From Staphylococcus sp. NAM3COL9 (GTDB taxonomy: Bacteria > Bacillota > Bacilli > Staphylococcales > Staphylococcaceae), in contig NZ_LGPC01000010.1 of the NCBI RefSeq assembly GCF_001431205.1, positions 1 through 64,000 of the forward strand: a DNA stretch of 64,000 nucleotides, written 5' to 3'. This document shows positions 9,620 through 21,166 of the stretch, in pieces (position 1 is the first letter of the stretch; each line of letters starts with the position of its first letter). The position numbers were made by a program, and so were the translations under genes. The notes below the pieces were generated by a model. It saw only the letters and a program-made list of their open reading frames with translations, made no database searches and was not told the DNA's origin.

Positions 9620-11801
9620 ATTTTTAGAACCAAGTTCAGAGGAAATTAAATTAGAATGCTTATATAAAGATATGGGTTTAACTAATAAAGAATACGACAA
9701 AGTTTGTGAAATCTTAGGACGTGAACCTAATTTTACTGAAATAGGTATTTTTTCTGTAATGTGGAGTGAGCATTGTTCATACAAACATTCAAAACCATTT
9801 TTAACACAATTTCCAACTTCTGGTAAACATGTATTGATGGGGCCAGGTGAAGGCGCTGGTGTCGTGGATATTGGCGATGATCAAGCAGTAGTATTCAAGG
9901 TTGAATCACATAATCATCCTTCAGCAGTAGAACCTTATCAAGGCGCAGCTACAGGTGTGGGCGGTATCATCAGAGATATCGTTTCTATGGGTGCGAGACC
10001 TATCAATTTATTAAATAGTTTACGCTTCGGTGAGTTAACAGAGAAACAAAACCGTCGTTTATTACGTGGTGTTGTCGCTGGTATTGGGGGCTATGGTAAC
10101 TGTATTGGCATCCCAACTACTGCAGGCGAAATTGAGTTCGATAGTAGATATGATGGCAACCCTTTAGTTAATGCTATGTGTGTAGGTGTTATCGACCATG
10201 ACATGATTCAAAAAGGGACTGCAAAAGGTGAAGGCAATCCAGTGATTTATGTTGGATTAAAAACTGGTCGCGATGGTATTCATGGTGCTACATTCGCATC
10301 TGAAGAACTAAGTGAAGATAGTGAAAGTAAACGACCATCTGTTCAAATTGGTGATCCATTTGTTGGTAAAAAATTAATGGAAGCAACGCTTGAAGCAATT
10401 ACTTTTGACGAACTTGTAGGTATACAAGATATGGGCGCAGCCGGACTTACTTCCTCATCTTCAGAGATGGCAGCAAAAGGTGGCAGTGGCTTACATCTTA
10501 AACTTGAAAAAGTCCCGACTAGAGAAGAAGGCATTTCACCATATGAAATGATGCTTTCTGAAACACAAGAACGTATGTTGCTTGTTGTTGAAAAAGGTAC
10601 AGAAGATAAATTTTTAGAATTATTCGACAAACATGAACTAGATAGCGCAGTAATTGGTGAAGTGACAGATACAGACCGCTTTGTTCTTACTTATGAAGAC
10701 GAAGTGTATGCTGACATACCAATACAACCATTATCAGACGAAGCGCCTGTATACATTCTAGAAGGTGAAGTACCAGAATATAATACAGTAAAAAATGATT
10801 ACAGCAATATTGATGTAGAAAATGTGTTTGATCAATTACTACAACATCCTACGATTGCATCGAAACGTTATTTGTATGAACAATATGATCAACAAGTCGG
10901 TGCAAATACAATTGTTAAACCTGGATTACAATCATCCGTAGTACGTGTTGAAGGTACAAATAAAGCTATTGCATCCACAATCGATGGTGAAGCACGTTAC
11001 GTTTTTAATAATCCATATGAAGGCGGGAAAATGGTTGTTGCTGAAGCATATCGTAACTTAATATCTGTAGGTGCCACGCCGCTAGCGATGACAGATTGTT
11101 TAAATTATGGTTCTCCAGAGAATAAAGAAATTTATCAGCAACTTGCAGATTCAACAAAAGGTATGGCAGAAGCTTGTGAAGTATTAAGCACCCCTGTCGT
11201 GTCTGGTAACGTTTCGTTATATAACGAAAATAGAGAAACATCTATTTTCCCAACACCAGTTGTAGGTATGGTTGGTTTAATTGAAGATATTCAATATTTT
11301 AATGAATTTACTCCTCATTTAGGGGACACTTTATACATTGTTGGTGAAACTAAAGATGATTTTGGCGGAAGTCAAATTGAGAAACTACTTTACAAAGAGG
11401 TCAATCATGAGTTTGAAGCGATTGATTTATCAGACGAAGTACGTAAAGGCGAATCTATTAAGCAAGCGATTCGTGATGGGATTGCTTCACATGTACAAAC
11501 AATTGGTAAGGGTGGTCTATTAGTGACATTGGCTCGTATAAGTGCGCATTATCAATTAGGCATGAACGTTAATTTAGACGTTACAAACGAACAACTCTTT
11601 AGTGAGACACAAGGACGTTATATTGTTGCAGTTAAAGAAGGTCAAACGTTCGATGTAGAAAATGCAGTAGAAATTGGTAAATTAACTCAAGATGGCAAAT
11701 TCTTCGTATCAAACAAGGAAGTCCAAGTATCACGAGAAGTTAAAAATCTGAATGAATTATGGGAAGGAGCTATTCCTAAATGTATGACTACAGTGGATTA
11801 A
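9612..11801 (+). CDS. purL: FGAM synthase large subunit PurL
   Basis: ATP-dependent synthetase subunit that converts FGAR to FGAM using ammonia from PurQ. At 729 residues it is the small-type PurL, which needs PurS and PurQ. Motifs are [15 protein letters not shown], the ATP/Mg region [35 protein letters not shown] and the second-half DCLNYGSPE. The ATG lies within the end of purQ, preceded by GGAGGG. The last 22 bases overlap the start of purF. Confidence 0.98.
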   Translation: MSKFLEPSSEEIKLECLYKDMGLTNKEYDKVCEILGREPNFTEIGIFSVMWSEHCSYKHSKPFLTQFPTSGKHVLMGPGEGAGVVDIGDDQAVVFKVESHNHPSAVEPYQGAATGVGGIIRDIVSMGARPINLLNSLRFGELTEKQNRRLLRGVVAGIGGYGNCIGIPTTAGEIEFDSRYDGNPLVNAMCVGVIDHDMIQKGTAKGEGNPVIYVGLKTGRDGIHGATFASEELSEDSESKRPSVQIGDPFVGKKLMEATLEAITFDELVGIQDMGAAGLTSSSSEMAAKGGSGLHLKLEKVPTREEGISPYEMMLSETQERMLLVVEKGTEDKFLELFDKHELDSAVIGEVTDTDRFVLTYEDEVYADIPIQPLSDEAPVYILEGEVPEYNTVKNDYSNIDVENVFDQLLQHPTIASKRYLYEQYDQQVGANTIVKPGLQSSVVRVEGTNKAIASTIDGEARYVFNNPYEGGKMVVAEAYRNLISVGATPLAMTDCLNYGSPENKEIYQQLADSTKGMAEACEVLSTPVVSGNVSLYNENRETSIFPTPVVGMVGLIEDIQYFNEFTPHLGDTLYIVGETKDDFGGSQIEKLLYKEVNHEFEAIDLSDEVRKGESIKQAIRDGIASHVQTIGKGGLLVTLARISAHYQLGMNVNLDVTNEQLFSETQGRYIVAVKEGQTFDVENAVEIGKLTQDGKFFVSNKEVQVSREVKNLNELWEGAIPKCMTTVD

Positions 11802-13267
11802 ATGAAGAGTGTGGTGTATTTGGAATTTGGAATCATCCGGAAGCTGCACAATTAACATATATGGGGTTACACAGTTTGCAACACCGTGGCCAAGAAGGCG
11901 CTGGTATCGTGTGTTCGGATGGTGAATCACTTGTTGGACAACGCGGTATGGGTCTACTTACTGAAGCAATTTCAGATACCCAACTTGAATCTTTTAAATC
12001 CTATAAACATGCAATTGGCCATGTGCGTTATGCAACATCTGGTAATAAAGGAATAGAAAATATCCAACCATTTTTATATCATTTTTATGATATGAGTGCC
12101 GCAGTTTGTCATAATGGTAACCTAATTAATGCACAAAGTTTAAAAAGATCGTTAGAACATCAGGGATCTATTTTTCATTCTTCATCAGATACAGAAGTAA
12201 TTATGCATTTAATACGTAGAAGTAAGGCGCCAACTTTTGAAGATGCACTTCAAGAAAGCTTGAGAAAAATCAAAGGTGGCTTTACTTTCGCATTATTAAC
12301 AAAAGATGCATTATATGGTGCAGTTGATCCTAATGCAATTCGTCCGTTAGTTGTAGGAAAAATGAAGACTGGTGCATATATCATTGCTAGTGAAACATGT
12401 GCGATTGATGTACTAGGTGCAGAATTTGTGCAAGATATTCATGCAGGCGAATATGTTGTGATTAATGACGAGGGTATTAGAGTAGAGTCTTATACAAGAC
12501 ATACGACAACTGCAATTTCAGCAATGGAATATATTTATTTCGCAAGACCTGATTCTACGATTGCTGGCAAAAATGTTCATGCGATTAGAAAACAATCAGG
12601 CAAACAACTTGCCCAAGAAAGTCCAGCTGACAATGCTGACATGGTCATTGGTGTGCCGAATTCTTCTCTATCTGCAGCTTCAGGTTATGCAGAGGAAAGC
12701 GGATTACCTTACGAGATGGGTCTTGTTAAAAATCAATACGTAGCGCGTACATTTATCCAACCTACACAAGAATTGCGAGAACAAGGCGTACGAGTTAAGC
12801 TATCTGCAGTTAAAGATATCGTTCATAATAAAAACATTGTACTTGTAGATGATTCGATTGTAAGAGGTACGACAAGTAGACGTATTGTACAAATGCTAAA
12901 AGACGCAGGTGCAAATGAAGTACACGTTCGTATCGCATCACCAGAGTTTATGTTCCCAAGTTTTTATGGCATAGACGTCTCGACTACAGCTGAACTGATT
13001 TCTGCGAATAAATCGCCTCAAGAAATTAGCGACCATATTGGGTCAGATTCTTTAGCATACTTAACTGTCGATGGACTTATTCAATCTATTGGTCTGAATG
13101 AAGATGCACCATACAGTGGTTTATGTGTAGAAAGTTTTACTGGAGATTACCCAGCAGGACTTTATGACTATGAGTCAGACTATCTAGAGCATTTAAGTGA
13201 ACGTCAAAAAGAATATTTAGCAAATCATACACAATACTTTGATAAAGAGGGGAATTTAAATGTCTAA
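11780..13267 (+). CDS. purF: Amidophosphoribosyltransferase PurF
   Basis: First committed step of purine synthesis: makes phosphoribosylamine from PRPP and glutamine. It has 495 residues with a ten-residue leader ([10 protein letters not shown]) before the nucleophile Cys11, so propeptide removal is expected as in Bacillus PurF. The N-terminal Ntn-hydrolase part has HVRYATSG and CHNGNL; the C-terminal part has the PRPP motif [12 protein letters not shown]. It starts 22 bases inside purL and ends 8 bases inside purM. Confidence 0.98.
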   Translation: MYDYSGLNEECGVFGIWNHPEAAQLTYMGLHSLQHRGQEGAGIVCSDGESLVGQRGMGLLTEAISDTQLESFKSYKHAIGHVRYATSGNKGIENIQPFLYHFYDMSAAVCHNGNLINAQSLKRSLEHQGSIFHSSSDTEVIMHLIRRSKAPTFEDALQESLRKIKGGFTFALLTKDALYGAVDPNAIRPLVVGKMKTGAYIIASETCAIDVLGAEFVQDIHAGEYVVINDEGIRVESYTRHTTTAISAMEYIYFARPDSTIAGKNVHAIRKQSGKQLAQESPADNADMVIGVPNSSLSAASGYAEESGLPYEMGLVKNQYVARTFIQPTQELREQGVRVKLSAVKDIVHNKNIVLVDDSIVRGTTSRRIVQMLKDAGANEVHVRIASPEFMFPSFYGIDVSTTAELISANKSPQEISDHIGSDSLAYLTVDGLIQSIGLNEDAPYSGLCVESFTGDYPAGLYDYESDYLEHLSERQKEYLANHTQYFDKEGNLNV

Positions 13268-14288
13268 AGCATACCAACAAGCAGGTGTCGACATTAACGC
13301 AGGTTATGAAGCGGTAGAACGTATGTCGAGTCATGTTAAAAGAACGATGCGTAAGGAAGTACTTGGTGGACTTGGCGGTTTCGGCGCAACATTTGATTTG
13401 TCACAATTGAATATGAAAGCACCCTTACTTATATCAGGAACTGATGGTGTTGGAACAAAGTTAAAGTTAGCTATAGATAACAATAAGCACGATACGATAG
13501 GTGTCGATGCCGTTGCAATGTGTGTGAATGATATTTTAACAACCGGTGCAGAGCCACTTTATTTCTTAGATTATATTGCAACACATAAAGTAATTCCAGA
13601 AGTCGTTGAACAGATTGTCAAAGGGGTAAGCGATGGCTGTGAAGAAACAAACACTGCACTTATTGGTGGCGAAACAGCTGAAATGGGAGAAATGTATCAC
13701 GAAGGAGAATATGATTTAGCAGGTTTTGCTGTAGGCGCTGTAGAAAAAGATGAATATATAGATGGCGCTTCAGTAGCACCAGGACAAGTCATTATAGGTC
13801 TTGAATCTAGTGGTATTCATTCAAATGGTTATAGTTTAGTTAGAAATTTAATTGAAAAATCAGGCATTAACTTAAATAATAAGTTCGATGCACAACGCAC
13901 ATACCTAAATGTCTTTTTAGAACCTACACGCTTATATGTTAAACCTGTGCTTGCTGTAAAAAATGAAGTGAAAATACATGCAATGACGCATATTACTGGT
14001 GGCGGTTTCTATGAAAACATTCCTAGAGCATTACCTGAAGGAGTTACAGCAAAAATTGATGTGTCACAATTCCCAACACCACAAATATTTGATTGGTTAC
14101 AAAGACAAGGGGAAATACCAACTGAAGAAATGTATAATGTTTTTAACATGGGCATTGGTTTTACGTTGATTGTCGACAAAGAAAATGAAACAGCGGTGCT
14201 AAATATATTGGAACAACAACAAGTTAAGGCATACCAAATTGGTGAAATCGTTAAAGGTGATCAACCAATTCAATTATTGGGGGTATAA
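13260..14288 (+). CDS. purM: AIR synthetase PurM
   Basis: Closes the imidazole ring, converting FGAM and ATP to AIR. It has 342 residues with the PurM/PurL-fold motifs [32 protein letters not shown] and the C-terminal [15 protein letters not shown]. The start overlaps purF, with GAGGGG six to ten bases upstream. It is followed two bases later by purN. Confidence 0.98.
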   Translation: MSKAYQQAGVDINAGYEAVERMSSHVKRTMRKEVLGGLGGFGATFDLSQLNMKAPLLISGTDGVGTKLKLAIDNNKHDTIGVDAVAMCVNDILTTGAEPLYFLDYIATHKVIPEVVEQIVKGVSDGCEETNTALIGGETAEMGEMYHEGEYDLAGFAVGAVEKDEYIDGASVAPGQVIIGLESSGIHSNGYSLVRNLIEKSGINLNNKFDAQRTYLNVFLEPTRLYVKPVLAVKNEVKIHAMTHITGGGFYENIPRALPEGVTAKIDVSQFPTPQIFDWLQRQGEIPTEEMYNVFNMGIGFTLIVDKENETAVLNILEQQQVKAYQIGEIVKGDQPIQLLGV

Positions 14289-14290
14289 CT

Positions 14291-14857
14291 GTGACTAAAA
14301 TAGCTATTTTTGCGTCAGGATCAGGCAGTAACTTTGAAAGTATCATGACTCAAATCGAAGAAGGTAATTTACCTAATATAGAAGTCACTGCCTTGTACAC
14401 AGACCAAGTAAGTGCTTATTGCATTGAACGTGCTAGAAAATATAATTTAGATGTTCACATTAATGAACTTAAAAATTTTCCTTCTAAAGCAGATTACGAG
14501 CGTAAAATCATCGAATGGCTTACCTCAGAACAAGTAGAATGGGTTGTTCTAGCTGGTTATATGAAGCTGATTGGTGAAAATATATTAAAAGCATACAATA
14601 GACGTATTATAAATATACACCCTTCACTGTTACCTAAATATAAAGGTAAAGACGCAGTAGGCCAAGCTTTGGAGAGCGGCGATATGATTACAGGTACAAC
14701 CGTGCATTATGTGGACAGTGGGATGGACACAGGAGAAATTATCGAACAATGGACATGTGATATATATCCGGACGATACGAAAGAACAACTAGAAGAAAGA
14801 ATTAAAGTGATGGAACATGAATTATATCCGAAAGTGATATCCAAAATCATTCAATAA
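14291..14857 (+). CDS. purN: GAR transformylase PurN
   Basis: Transfers the formyl group of 10-formyl-THF to GAR. It has 188 residues from a GTG start at 14291 that follows TTGGGGGT. Motifs are [11 protein letters not shown] at the N-terminus and the active-site set [20 protein letters not shown] and MDTGEII with the catalytic Asn, His and Asp. The folate donor is tied to FolD, encoded at the other end of this cluster. Confidence 0.97.
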   Translation: MTKIAIFASGSGSNFESIMTQIEEGNLPNIEVTALYTDQVSAYCIERARKYNLDVHINELKNFPSKADYERKIIEWLTSEQVEWVVLAGYMKLIGENILKAYNRRIINIHPSLLPKYKGKDAVGQALESGDMITGTTVHYVDSGMDTGEIIEQWTCDIYPDDTKEQLEERIKVMEHELYPKVISKIIQ

Positions 14858-14873
14858 GAGGTGCCAATATAAA

Positions 14874-16352
14874 ATGAAAAAAGCAATTTTAAGTGTGTCT
14901 AATAAAAGTGGTGTTGTAGCATTTGCCCAATCCTTAAACCAATTAGGTTATGAGTTATATTCTACTGGTGGCACGATGCAAGCTTTAGTAGAAGCAAACG
15001 TTCCAGTAAAATCAATTTCAGAATTAACACAATTTGAAGAAATTATGGATGGAAGAGTTAAAACATTACATCCATCTGTTCATGGAGGCATACTAGCTGA
15101 TCGTGATAAGCCAGAGCATTTACAACAATTAAAAGAGCAACATATTGATCTTATAGATATGGTTGTAGTTAATCTATATCCATTTAAAGAAACTGTAGCG
15201 AATCCTGATGTTACAGAAAGCGATGCAATCGAAAACATCGATATCGGTGGACCAACTATGTTACGTGCTGCGGCTAAAAACTATAAGCATGTTACGACAG
15301 TCGTACATCCAGCAGATTATAATGAAGTTATCGAAAAATTGAAAAATGACGATTTGGATGAAGTATACCGTAAGTCACTCATGATTAAAGTATTTGATCA
15401 CACAAATCAATATGACGAAGCGATTGTGGAATTCTTTAAAGATAATAAAGAAAGTCTACGCTATGGCGAAAATCCACAACAATCAGCACAGTTTATTCGT
15501 ACATCTAGTGCAGCGCACACACTTGGAGGCGCTAAACAATTACATGGTAAACAATTAAGCTATAACAATATTAAAGATGCAGATGCAGCTTTATCACTTG
15601 TAAAGCAATTTGAACAACCAGCAGCAGTAGCAGTAAAACATATGAATCCTTGTGGTGTAGGTGTTGGAGAAACAATCAATGATGCTTATCAGTATGCTTT
15701 TGAAGCAGATAGTCAATCTATTTTCGGTGGTATCGTCGCTTTAAATAGATCTGTAGATAGCACGTTGGCAGAAACTTTACATGAAATATTCTTAGAAGTT
15801 ATTATTGCTCCAAAATTCACACAAGAAGCATTAGACATTTTAAGTAAAAAGAAAAATATACGACTTTTAGAAATTGATATGACGATTGATAATAGTGAAC
15901 AAGAAGTCGTGTCTGTTTCAGGTGGTTATTTAATACAAGATAAAGATAATGTGAAATTAACACGTGACGATATGAAAGTAGTCACAGAAGTTGAACCTAC
16001 CGAAGTGCAATGGGATGCAATGTTATTAGGATCGAAAGTGGTTGCATCTGTGAAAAGTAACGCAATCATTCTAAGTAATGCGAAACAAACAGTCGGAATT
16101 GGCGCAGGACAAATGAACCGTGTTGGGTCAGCAGAAATCGCCATAGAACGTGCGATAGAAATGAATGATCAAGTTGCAATGGTATCAGATGGTTTCTTCC
16201 CAATGGATGATACAGTTGAATTAGCAGCTAAGTCAGGTATCAAAGCAATTATTCAGCCAGGCGGTTCAATTAAAGATCAAGCATCTATTGATATGGCAAA
16301 CAAATATGGTATTGCAATGGTAACTACAGGCGTTCGACACTTTAAACATTAA
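14874..16352 (+). CDS. purH: AICAR transformylase / IMP cyclohydrolase PurH
   Basis: Bifunctional enzyme for the last two steps to IMP. It has 492 residues. The N-terminal MGS-like cyclohydrolase domain carries [11 protein letters not shown] and [13 protein letters not shown]. The C-terminal transformylase domain carries [21 protein letters not shown] and [12 protein letters not shown]. An AGAGGTG site precedes the ATG, and 16 bases separate it from purN. Confidence 0.98.
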   Translation: MKKAILSVSNKSGVVAFAQSLNQLGYELYSTGGTMQALVEANVPVKSISELTQFEEIMDGRVKTLHPSVHGGILADRDKPEHLQQLKEQHIDLIDMVVVNLYPFKETVANPDVTESDAIENIDIGGPTMLRAAAKNYKHVTTVVHPADYNEVIEKLKNDDLDEVYRKSLMIKVFDHTNQYDEAIVEFFKDNKESLRYGENPQQSAQFIRTSSAAHTLGGAKQLHGKQLSYNNIKDADAALSLVKQFEQPAAVAVKHMNPCGVGVGETINDAYQYAFEADSQSIFGGIVALNRSVDSTLAETLHEIFLEVIIAPKFTQEALDILSKKKNIRLLEIDMTIDNSEQEVVSVSGGYLIQDKDNVKLTRDDMKVVTEVEPTEVQWDAMLLGSKVVASVKSNAIILSNAKQTVGIGAGQMNRVGSAEIAIERAIEMNDQVAMVSDGFFPMDDTVELAAKSGIKAIIQPGGSIKDQASIDMANKYGIAMVTTGVRHFKH

Positions 16353-16375
16353 GGGAATTGGAGGCAATATACTTT

Positions 16376-17614
16376 ATGAAAGTACTCGTAATTGGTGCAG
16401 GTGGTAGAGAGCACGTTATAGCGCACAAATTGAAGCAATCACCACTTGTTAATGAAATATTTGCAATCCCAGGTAATGACGCAATGTCGAAAGTTGCACA
16501 GGTACATAGTGAAATAGCAGAAACAGCACATGAACAAATTGTAGCATTTGCACAACAACATGATATTACATGGACAATCATTGGCCCTGAGCAACCTTTA
16601 ACAGAAGGATTAGCTGACAAATTAGAAGCTGCACAAATAAAAGTATTTGGACCTAATCGAGCAGCAGCACAAATTGAAGGTTCAAAATTATTTGCTAAAG
16701 AATTAATGAAAAAATATGGTATTCCAACTGCTGAATATACACAAATTACAAATAAGCAAGATGCATTAACTTATATCCGATCATGTGAATATCCAGTCGT
16801 ATTGAAAAAAGATGGGTTAGCAGCAGGTAAAGGGGTTATCATTGCGGAAAGTTATGAGGAAGCACTATCAGGTATAGAAGAACTTTATCCAGAAGAAGAA
16901 GGCATTGTAGTTTTTGAACAATTTCTTGAAGGTGAAGAATTCTCGTTAATGACTTTCGTAAATAATGACTATGCTGTGCCGTTTGATTGTATAGCTCAAG
17001 ACCATAAACGTGCGTTTGATGGTGACTTAGGTCCGAATACTGGAGGTATGGGTGCGTATTGTCCAGTTCCTCACATTGAGGATTCTATTATCAAACGAAC
17101 AAATGAAGAAATTGCACAGCCTATTGCACAAGCATTGGTTAGTGAAGGCTACTCATTTTTTGGTGTACTATACATTGGAGCAATTATTACAAATGAAGGA
17201 CCAAAAGTAATTGAGTTTAATGCCCGTTTCGGCGATCCTGAAGCTCAAGTACTTTTAACTCGTATGGAAAGTGATTTAATGCAGCATATTTTAGATTTAG
17301 AAGCTAAAAAACCAATTCAATTTCAATGGAAAGCTGATTCTGTAGTAGGTGTTATGCTTGCATCTAAAGGTTATCCAGCTAAATATGAAAAGGGTAAAAC
17401 TGTTTCAGGCTTCGATTTAAATGGGCAATACTTTGTGAGTGGATTAAAAAAAGAACAAGATATATATGTGACATCTGGTGGCCGTGTCATCCTGGCCTTA
17501 GGTGAAGGCAAAGATATTGCAAGTGCAAAAGCTAAAGCTTATGAAGCAGTCGATAAAATTAAAAGTAATGCATTGTTTTACCGAAAGGACATTAGTGATA
17601 AAGCACTTAAATAA
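16376..17614 (+). CDS. purD: GAR synthetase PurD
   Basis: ATP-grasp ligase joining glycine to phosphoribosylamine. It has 412 residues from the ATG at 16376; an upstream TTG-initiated frame would overlap the GGAGG site and is rejected. Motifs are [15 protein letters not shown] at the N-terminus, DGLAAGKGV, the phosphate-binding [14 protein letters not shown] and [14 protein letters not shown]. It is the last gene of the purine operon and is followed by a strong terminator. Confidence 0.97.
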   Translation: MKVLVIGAGGREHVIAHKLKQSPLVNEIFAIPGNDAMSKVAQVHSEIAETAHEQIVAFAQQHDITWTIIGPEQPLTEGLADKLEAAQIKVFGPNRAAAQIEGSKLFAKELMKKYGIPTAEYTQITNKQDALTYIRSCEYPVVLKKDGLAAGKGVIIAESYEEALSGIEELYPEEEGIVVFEQFLEGEEFSLMTFVNNDYAVPFDCIAQDHKRAFDGDLGPNTGGMGAYCPVPHIEDSIIKRTNEEIAQPIAQALVSEGYSFFGVLYIGAIITNEGPKVIEFNARFGDPEAQVLLTRMESDLMQHILDLEAKKPIQFQWKADSVVGVMLASKGYPAKYEKGKTVSGFDLNGQYFVSGLKKEQDIYVTSGGRVILALGEGKDIASAKAKAYEAVDKIKSNALFYRKDISDKALK

Positions 17615-17660
17615 CAATTAAAGCAATCTATATATGATAAAGAACATTGAATAAGTTATC

Positions 17661-17709
17661 AAAAAAGCGTTAAGACAAAGTGGTTTAAGTTTTGTCTTAA
17701 CGCTTTTTT
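17661..17709. terminator. Bidirectional terminator between purD and the ECF cassette
   Basis: Perfect 19-base arms (17661-17679 and 17691-17709, core AGCGTTAAGACAAA) around an 11-base loop. T-runs occur on both strands, so it can end purD and the convergent ykoEDC transcript. Confidence 0.9.
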
Positions 17710-17737
17710 ATTTATATTACACGGATCGTAATGAGAT

Positions 17738-18544
17738 TCAGTAAATACTTGTAATACGCACATCATTAATTCCTGTGATTGGAATATATAGTGCTAGGAA
17801 ATATGCAACGATTAAAATAGAACTTACAACCACGATTAATAAAAAATCTTTATACGAGAAAGGTGCATAATAATAGTATGTTCTAGGTCCGTCTTTAAAT
17901 CCTTTTTTCTCCATAGCAACTGATAATTGATGCGCTTTTCTGATGTTTTGACTTAGTAGTGGTATTACAAGATGTTTTAAACGTTTAAAGCCTCTATAAT
18001 TACGTGAATCAATCATTTGATAGCGCATTTTCAATGATTTTCGGAGTTCGAATAATGAAGTGAACATTAAAGGAACCATTCTAATTGCTGCCATAAATGC
18101 ATAAGCTACTTTAGGTTTAACTTTGAGATGTTGCATAAGACTATAGAAAATCATGACGATTTGTGATGTGAAAGCAATTAAAATTCCAAAAAGAGAAATC
18201 GTTGTGGTACGCATTGCTAAGTGCAAACCACGGTATAAACTTTCGGTAGTAATATGAATAAAGCCTAATTTAAATATCGTGTGTATTCCATCACCATAAA
18301 AAATCATGAATAAAGCAGATATCAAACTAAAAGTGACAGTAAAGAGTATGAAAATAAAAGTGATCTTGAATTTTAATCCATTAAATAAAAGTAGAAATAT
18401 CAACATTAATAAAGTTATATAGAGCATGTAATCAAATTGATGTACAAAGATAACAAAGAAAAACAAAATGACTGCAATTGCTAATTTAGTAATAATGTTG
18501 ACGTCATCAACAAAAGAATAATGTTTTTTCCACATTTCAAACAT
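17738..18544 (-). CDS. ykoC: ECF transporter transmembrane subunit (EcfT/YkoC-like)
   Basis: Membrane scaffold subunit of an energy-coupling-factor vitamin transporter. It has 268 residues from the ATG at 18544, which has AGGTGAT just upstream inside the ATPase gene; a GTG three codons earlier is the alternative. Several N-terminal hydrophobic segments are followed by cytoplasmic helices with the EcfT coupling signature AAIRMVPLM and ALRKSLKMRYQ-like and EKKGFKDGPRTY regions. The start overlaps the ATPase gene by 8 bases. The substrate is inferred from the TPP riboswitch: thiamine or its hydroxymethylpyrimidine precursor. Confidence 0.88.
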   Translation of the reverse strand: MFEMWKKHYSFVDDVNIITKLAIAVILFFFVIFVHQFDYMLYITLLMLIFLLLFNGLKFKITFIFILFTVTFSLISALFMIFYGDGIHTIFKLGFIHITTESLYRGLHLAMRTTTISLFGILIAFTSQIVMIFYSLMQHLKVKPKVAYAFMAAIRMVPLMFTSLFELRKSLKMRYQMIDSRNYRGFKRLKHLVIPLLSQNIRKAHQLSVAMEKKGFKDGPRTYYYYAPFSYKDFLLIVVVSSILIVAYFLALYIPITGINDVRITSIY

Positions 18545-19958
18545 AAGTATCACCTTTTAATTCAGTTAATTGATGTTGATCGACATGGAGTCTTCGGGTT
18601 GGATAACGTGCAATAATTTCTGAATCATGCGTTACCATTACAATCGTTTGTCCATTTTGTATACGTGTTTGGAATAATTTAATAAGGTTAAATGTATTAT
18701 GACTATCGAGACCAAAAGTAGGTTCATCAAGTAAAATAAAGTCAGAAGATGAACTTAGTGCAATTGCAACGCTTAGACGTCTTTTTTGGCCCATAGACAG
18801 TTCATATGGATGCTGTGCTTTAACTGCTTGTAAATTAAGTATTTTAAGCATGTTTTGAGTTTCTTGCTCAGCTGCAACGGTTGAACGTGTTTTATTCTTA
18901 TATTGAATGTAAATTTCATCATATACAGAATGTGTAATAAATTGTAATTCGGGGTTCTGGTAAACTAAATACATATGCTTTGCGGCATTTTTAATTTTTG
19001 ATAAAGCATGATTGTTAAAACACATTTTCCCATCATATTTAATGAGTTGCATCATCGATTCTAATAAGGAAGTTTTGCCACTACCATTTGAGCCGGTGAT
19101 GGTAATCCATTCACCAGCACAGATGTTTAATTCTGGTATGTTAATCAGTTGCTGTTTACCTCGTTTAATCAAGCCATTTTTAAATTTAAAAGCATCCTCT
19201 GATTGTTGAGCAGTCGAATTCTTTTGTACTTTAGATGATGGTGGCGCAGATTGCCACGCATTAGGATGCCACACGCCATATTCTGTTAATAGGTGTTCAT
19301 AGTCATACAATATCTTATAAGGAGGTGCATCGGCTATTATGGCACCATCATAATTTAATAGAATAACACGATCAACATATTGCCAAATATGTTCTACTTT
19401 GTGCTCTACAATTAACACAGTTTGATCATGCCACAATGATTTTATTTTTTGCCATAAATCTGCAGTTGCATCCACATCCAGCATTGCAGTTGGCTCATCT
19501 AAAAATAGGGTGCTTGCTTGTTGTAACAATGTTTCTGCAATTGCTAATTTTTGTTTCATTCCACCACTCAATTGGTTAATATGTTGATGTTTATCGACGT
19601 TTAAATCAACTGCTGACAAGGCAGATTGTATACGGCTTTCCATTTCATTGCGTGGTACCTGCAAATTTTCTAAAACAAAAGCGAGTTCCTCATATACTTT
19701 AGGCATACAAAATTGAGTGTCTGGATCTTGGAAAATAACGCCACAATCCTCGTCAATTTGTAATTCGTCATATTTCATAGGTAAATCTATAAGGTTAGGA
19801 ACGATACCACTTAAAACGTTTAATAATGTACTTTTACCTGAACCAGAAGGACCTAAGAGCAATACTTTTTCTTTGTCTTTTATATGAAGTGTTAAATTAT
19901 CAAATATTTTATTATGACCGTTAGGGTATTTTAAGCGTAAATTTTTTGTAACTATCAA
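18537..19958 (-). CDS. ykoD: ECF transporter duplicated ATPase (YkoD-like)
   Basis: A single 473-residue polypeptide with two ABC ATPase domains. Domain 1 has Walker A LGPSGSGKSTLL (around residue 35), signature LSGGMKQKLAI and Walker B TLFLDEPTAML. Domain 2 has TGSNGSGKTSLLE (around residue 290), signature LSMGQKRRLSV and FILLDEPTFGL. It would power uptake through the EcfT-like and YkoE-like partners. Translation appears to start at a TTG (19958), eight bases after AAGGAG. The fused two-domain form is normal for YkoD. Confidence 0.93.
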   Translation of the reverse strand: MIVTKNLRLKYPNGHNKIFDNLTLHIKDKEKVLLLGPSGSGKSTLLNVLSGIVPNLIDLPMKYDELQIDEDCGVIFQDPDTQFCMPKVYEELAFVLENLQVPRNEMESRIQSALSAVDLNVDKHQHINQLSGGMKQKLAIAETLLQQASTLFLDEPTAMLDVDATADLWQKIKSLWHDQTVLIVEHKVEHIWQYVDRVILLNYDGAIIADAPPYKILYDYEHLLTEYGVWHPNAWQSAPPSSKVQKNSTAQQSEDAFKFKNGLIKRGKQQLINIPELNICAGEWITITGSNGSGKTSLLESMMQLIKYDGKMCFNNHALSKIKNAAKHMYLVYQNPELQFITHSVYDEIYIQYKNKTRSTVAAEQETQNMLKILNLQAVKAQHPYELSMGQKRRLSVAIALSSSSDFILLDEPTFGLDSHNTFNLIKLFQTRIQNGQTIVMVTHDSEIIARYPTRRLHVDQHQLTELKGDTYV

Positions 19959-19970
19959 CTTTATTGCTCC

Positions 19971-20546
19971 TTATAAATTGTCGTAATCGCTCTGAGTTGC
20001 AGGTCTGAATAATTTAGTGACACCGGTTTGGTCTAAGGATTTCACAATATAGTAAGATAAAAGTCCTGCCACAACAATTCCACTTATAAGTCTAAATACT
20101 ATATATAACGTAAGGTTCCAACCAGCTATTTCGCCGAGATAACCGTAAGCAAAGTCCAATGGCAAAGTTGATACTGAGGCTAAGAAACCAGCTAATATTG
20201 CAACCATTGCTGAGCGAGATTTATATCTGAAAAGTGCAAAGATGAGTTCACATGCTAATCCTTGTATTAAAGCATAAATCATTGTAGTGATATCAAATCG
20301 GCCCATGACTATGGTTTCGCCAGCACCTGCAGCAAATTCGGCTAAGATAGCGATACCTGCTTTAGGAATAATAAGATAAGCTACAATAGCTGCCATAAAC
20401 CAAGCCCCATAAGTTAGTTCTTCAAAATGAAGACCTGTAACTTGTAGCGCTTTATAGACAAAATTCCAAATATTATAAATGACAGCGAAAACTACTGCTA
20501 TTAATACAGTTACTAGTATCTCAGAAAGTTTTAATCCTTTTGACAT
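19971..20546 (-). CDS. ykoE: Thiamine/HMP ECF transporter S component (YkoE-like)
   Basis: Substrate-binding membrane subunit of the ECF transporter, 191 residues from the ATG at 20546, preceded by GGAGGAG. The longer upstream frame is rejected because it runs through the terminator hairpin. Five or six hydrophobic helices are visible, with motifs such as SEILVTVLIAVVFAVIYNIW, EFAAGAGETIVMGRF and TLPLDFAYGY. It is the first gene after the TPP riboswitch, so the ligand is probably thiamine or HMP. Confidence 0.9.
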   Translation of the reverse strand: MSKGLKLSEILVTVLIAVVFAVIYNIWNFVYKALQVTGLHFEELTYGAWFMAAIVAYLIIPKAGIAILAEFAAGAGETIVMGRFDITTMIYALIQGLACELIFALFRYKSRSAMVAILAGFLASVSTLPLDFAYGYLGEIAGWNLTLYIVFRLISGIVVAGLLSYYIVKSLDQTGVTKLFRPATQSDYDNL

Positions 20547-20568
20547 ATATACTCCTCCTATATAAAAA

Positions 20569-20599
20569 AACGCACAACCTTCTAGAAAGGTGCGCGTTA
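20569..20599 (-). terminator. Riboswitch-controlled terminator upstream of ykoE
   Basis: On the minus strand, AACGCGCACCTT pairs with AAGGTTGTGCGTT (one bulge, one wobble), followed by TTTTTTT and, a few bases later, the ykoE ribosome-binding site. Its place between the aptamer and the start codon is that of a transcription attenuator. Confidence 0.88.
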
Positions 20600-20633
20600 A
20601 ATACAGGCATACGGATACCATTTTTTAATAAGT

Positions 20634-20728
20634 ATCGCAGTACACTTTCCTACGCTAGTTTAATCTAGATCAGGTTCAAAGGGTTTGAGGGTATACCTCA
20701 TCTCAGTCACTAAACACCCCTAGTGCGA
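20634..20728 (-). promoter_or_regulatory. TPP riboswitch aptamer (THI element)
   Basis: Minus-strand sequence shows the conserved THI-box pieces in order: AGGGGTG, ACTGAGATGAGG, ACCCTTTGAACCTGATC, and GCGTAGGAAAG. A closing helix TCGCA (20724-20728) pairs with TGCGA (20634-20638). It lies directly upstream of the attenuator and ykoEDC. TPP binding is expected to favour the terminator and shut off thiamine-precursor uptake. Confidence 0.95.
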
Positions 20729-20901
20729 ATGATTATTTAATTTAACTCTAATGTATGATTTTTAATCACTTCTGTCAAGGTCACCAATGAAATAAATCAA
20801 AAATATTATATATTTCAAAATATTTTTAGCCTTCCACTATTTAAAAAACCTAGATATACATGGTAAATGAAACATGAGGGAATATGGCAGAAAGATCAAA
20901 A

Positions 20902-20956
20902 AGAGAGCGGAACAGCAATCAAAAAATTGACACTGTATTCTCGCTCTCTCAAAGTA
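20902..20956 (-). terminator. Terminator downstream of the 44-residue gene
   Basis: AGAGAGCG (20902-20909) pairs with CGCTCTCT (20942-20949), extended inside by GAA.CAG with CTGT.TTC and CAAT with ATTG. On the minus strand a TTTTTG run follows. About 80 bases lie between it and the stop of the small gene. Confidence 0.75.
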
Positions 20957-21031
20957 GAACAGCTATCAGACAACTACTACTAGTATATAATTAAGTCTGA
21001 CACATGTATTTATGCTTAAGTTAAGTTTTAA

Positions 21032-21166
21032 TTAATCAAAACTATCCTGAATGTTTTTTCGCGTTTCTTCGCTATTTTCTTCAGCCAAATCTTTTTTATC
21101 TTTTAATTTATCTTCAGTTTCTTTAGCTTTTTTAGCTGCTTTTTTATTTAATTCTTCTTTACTCAT
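21032..21166 (-). CDS. Small highly charged hypothetical protein (44 aa)
   Basis: MSKEELNKKAAKKAKETEDK begins a 44-residue protein ending in NIQDSFD. It is almost entirely Lys, Glu, Asp and Ala with heptad-like spacing, so it is probably a soluble helix. GGAGTG lies eight bases before the ATG, and a terminator follows, which supports real expression. No family is recognised and no function is proposed. It stands alone between the riboswitch and a divergent membrane-protein gene. Confidence 0.75.
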   Translation of the reverse strand: MSKEELNKKAAKKAKETEDKLKDKKDLAEENSEETRKNIQDSFD

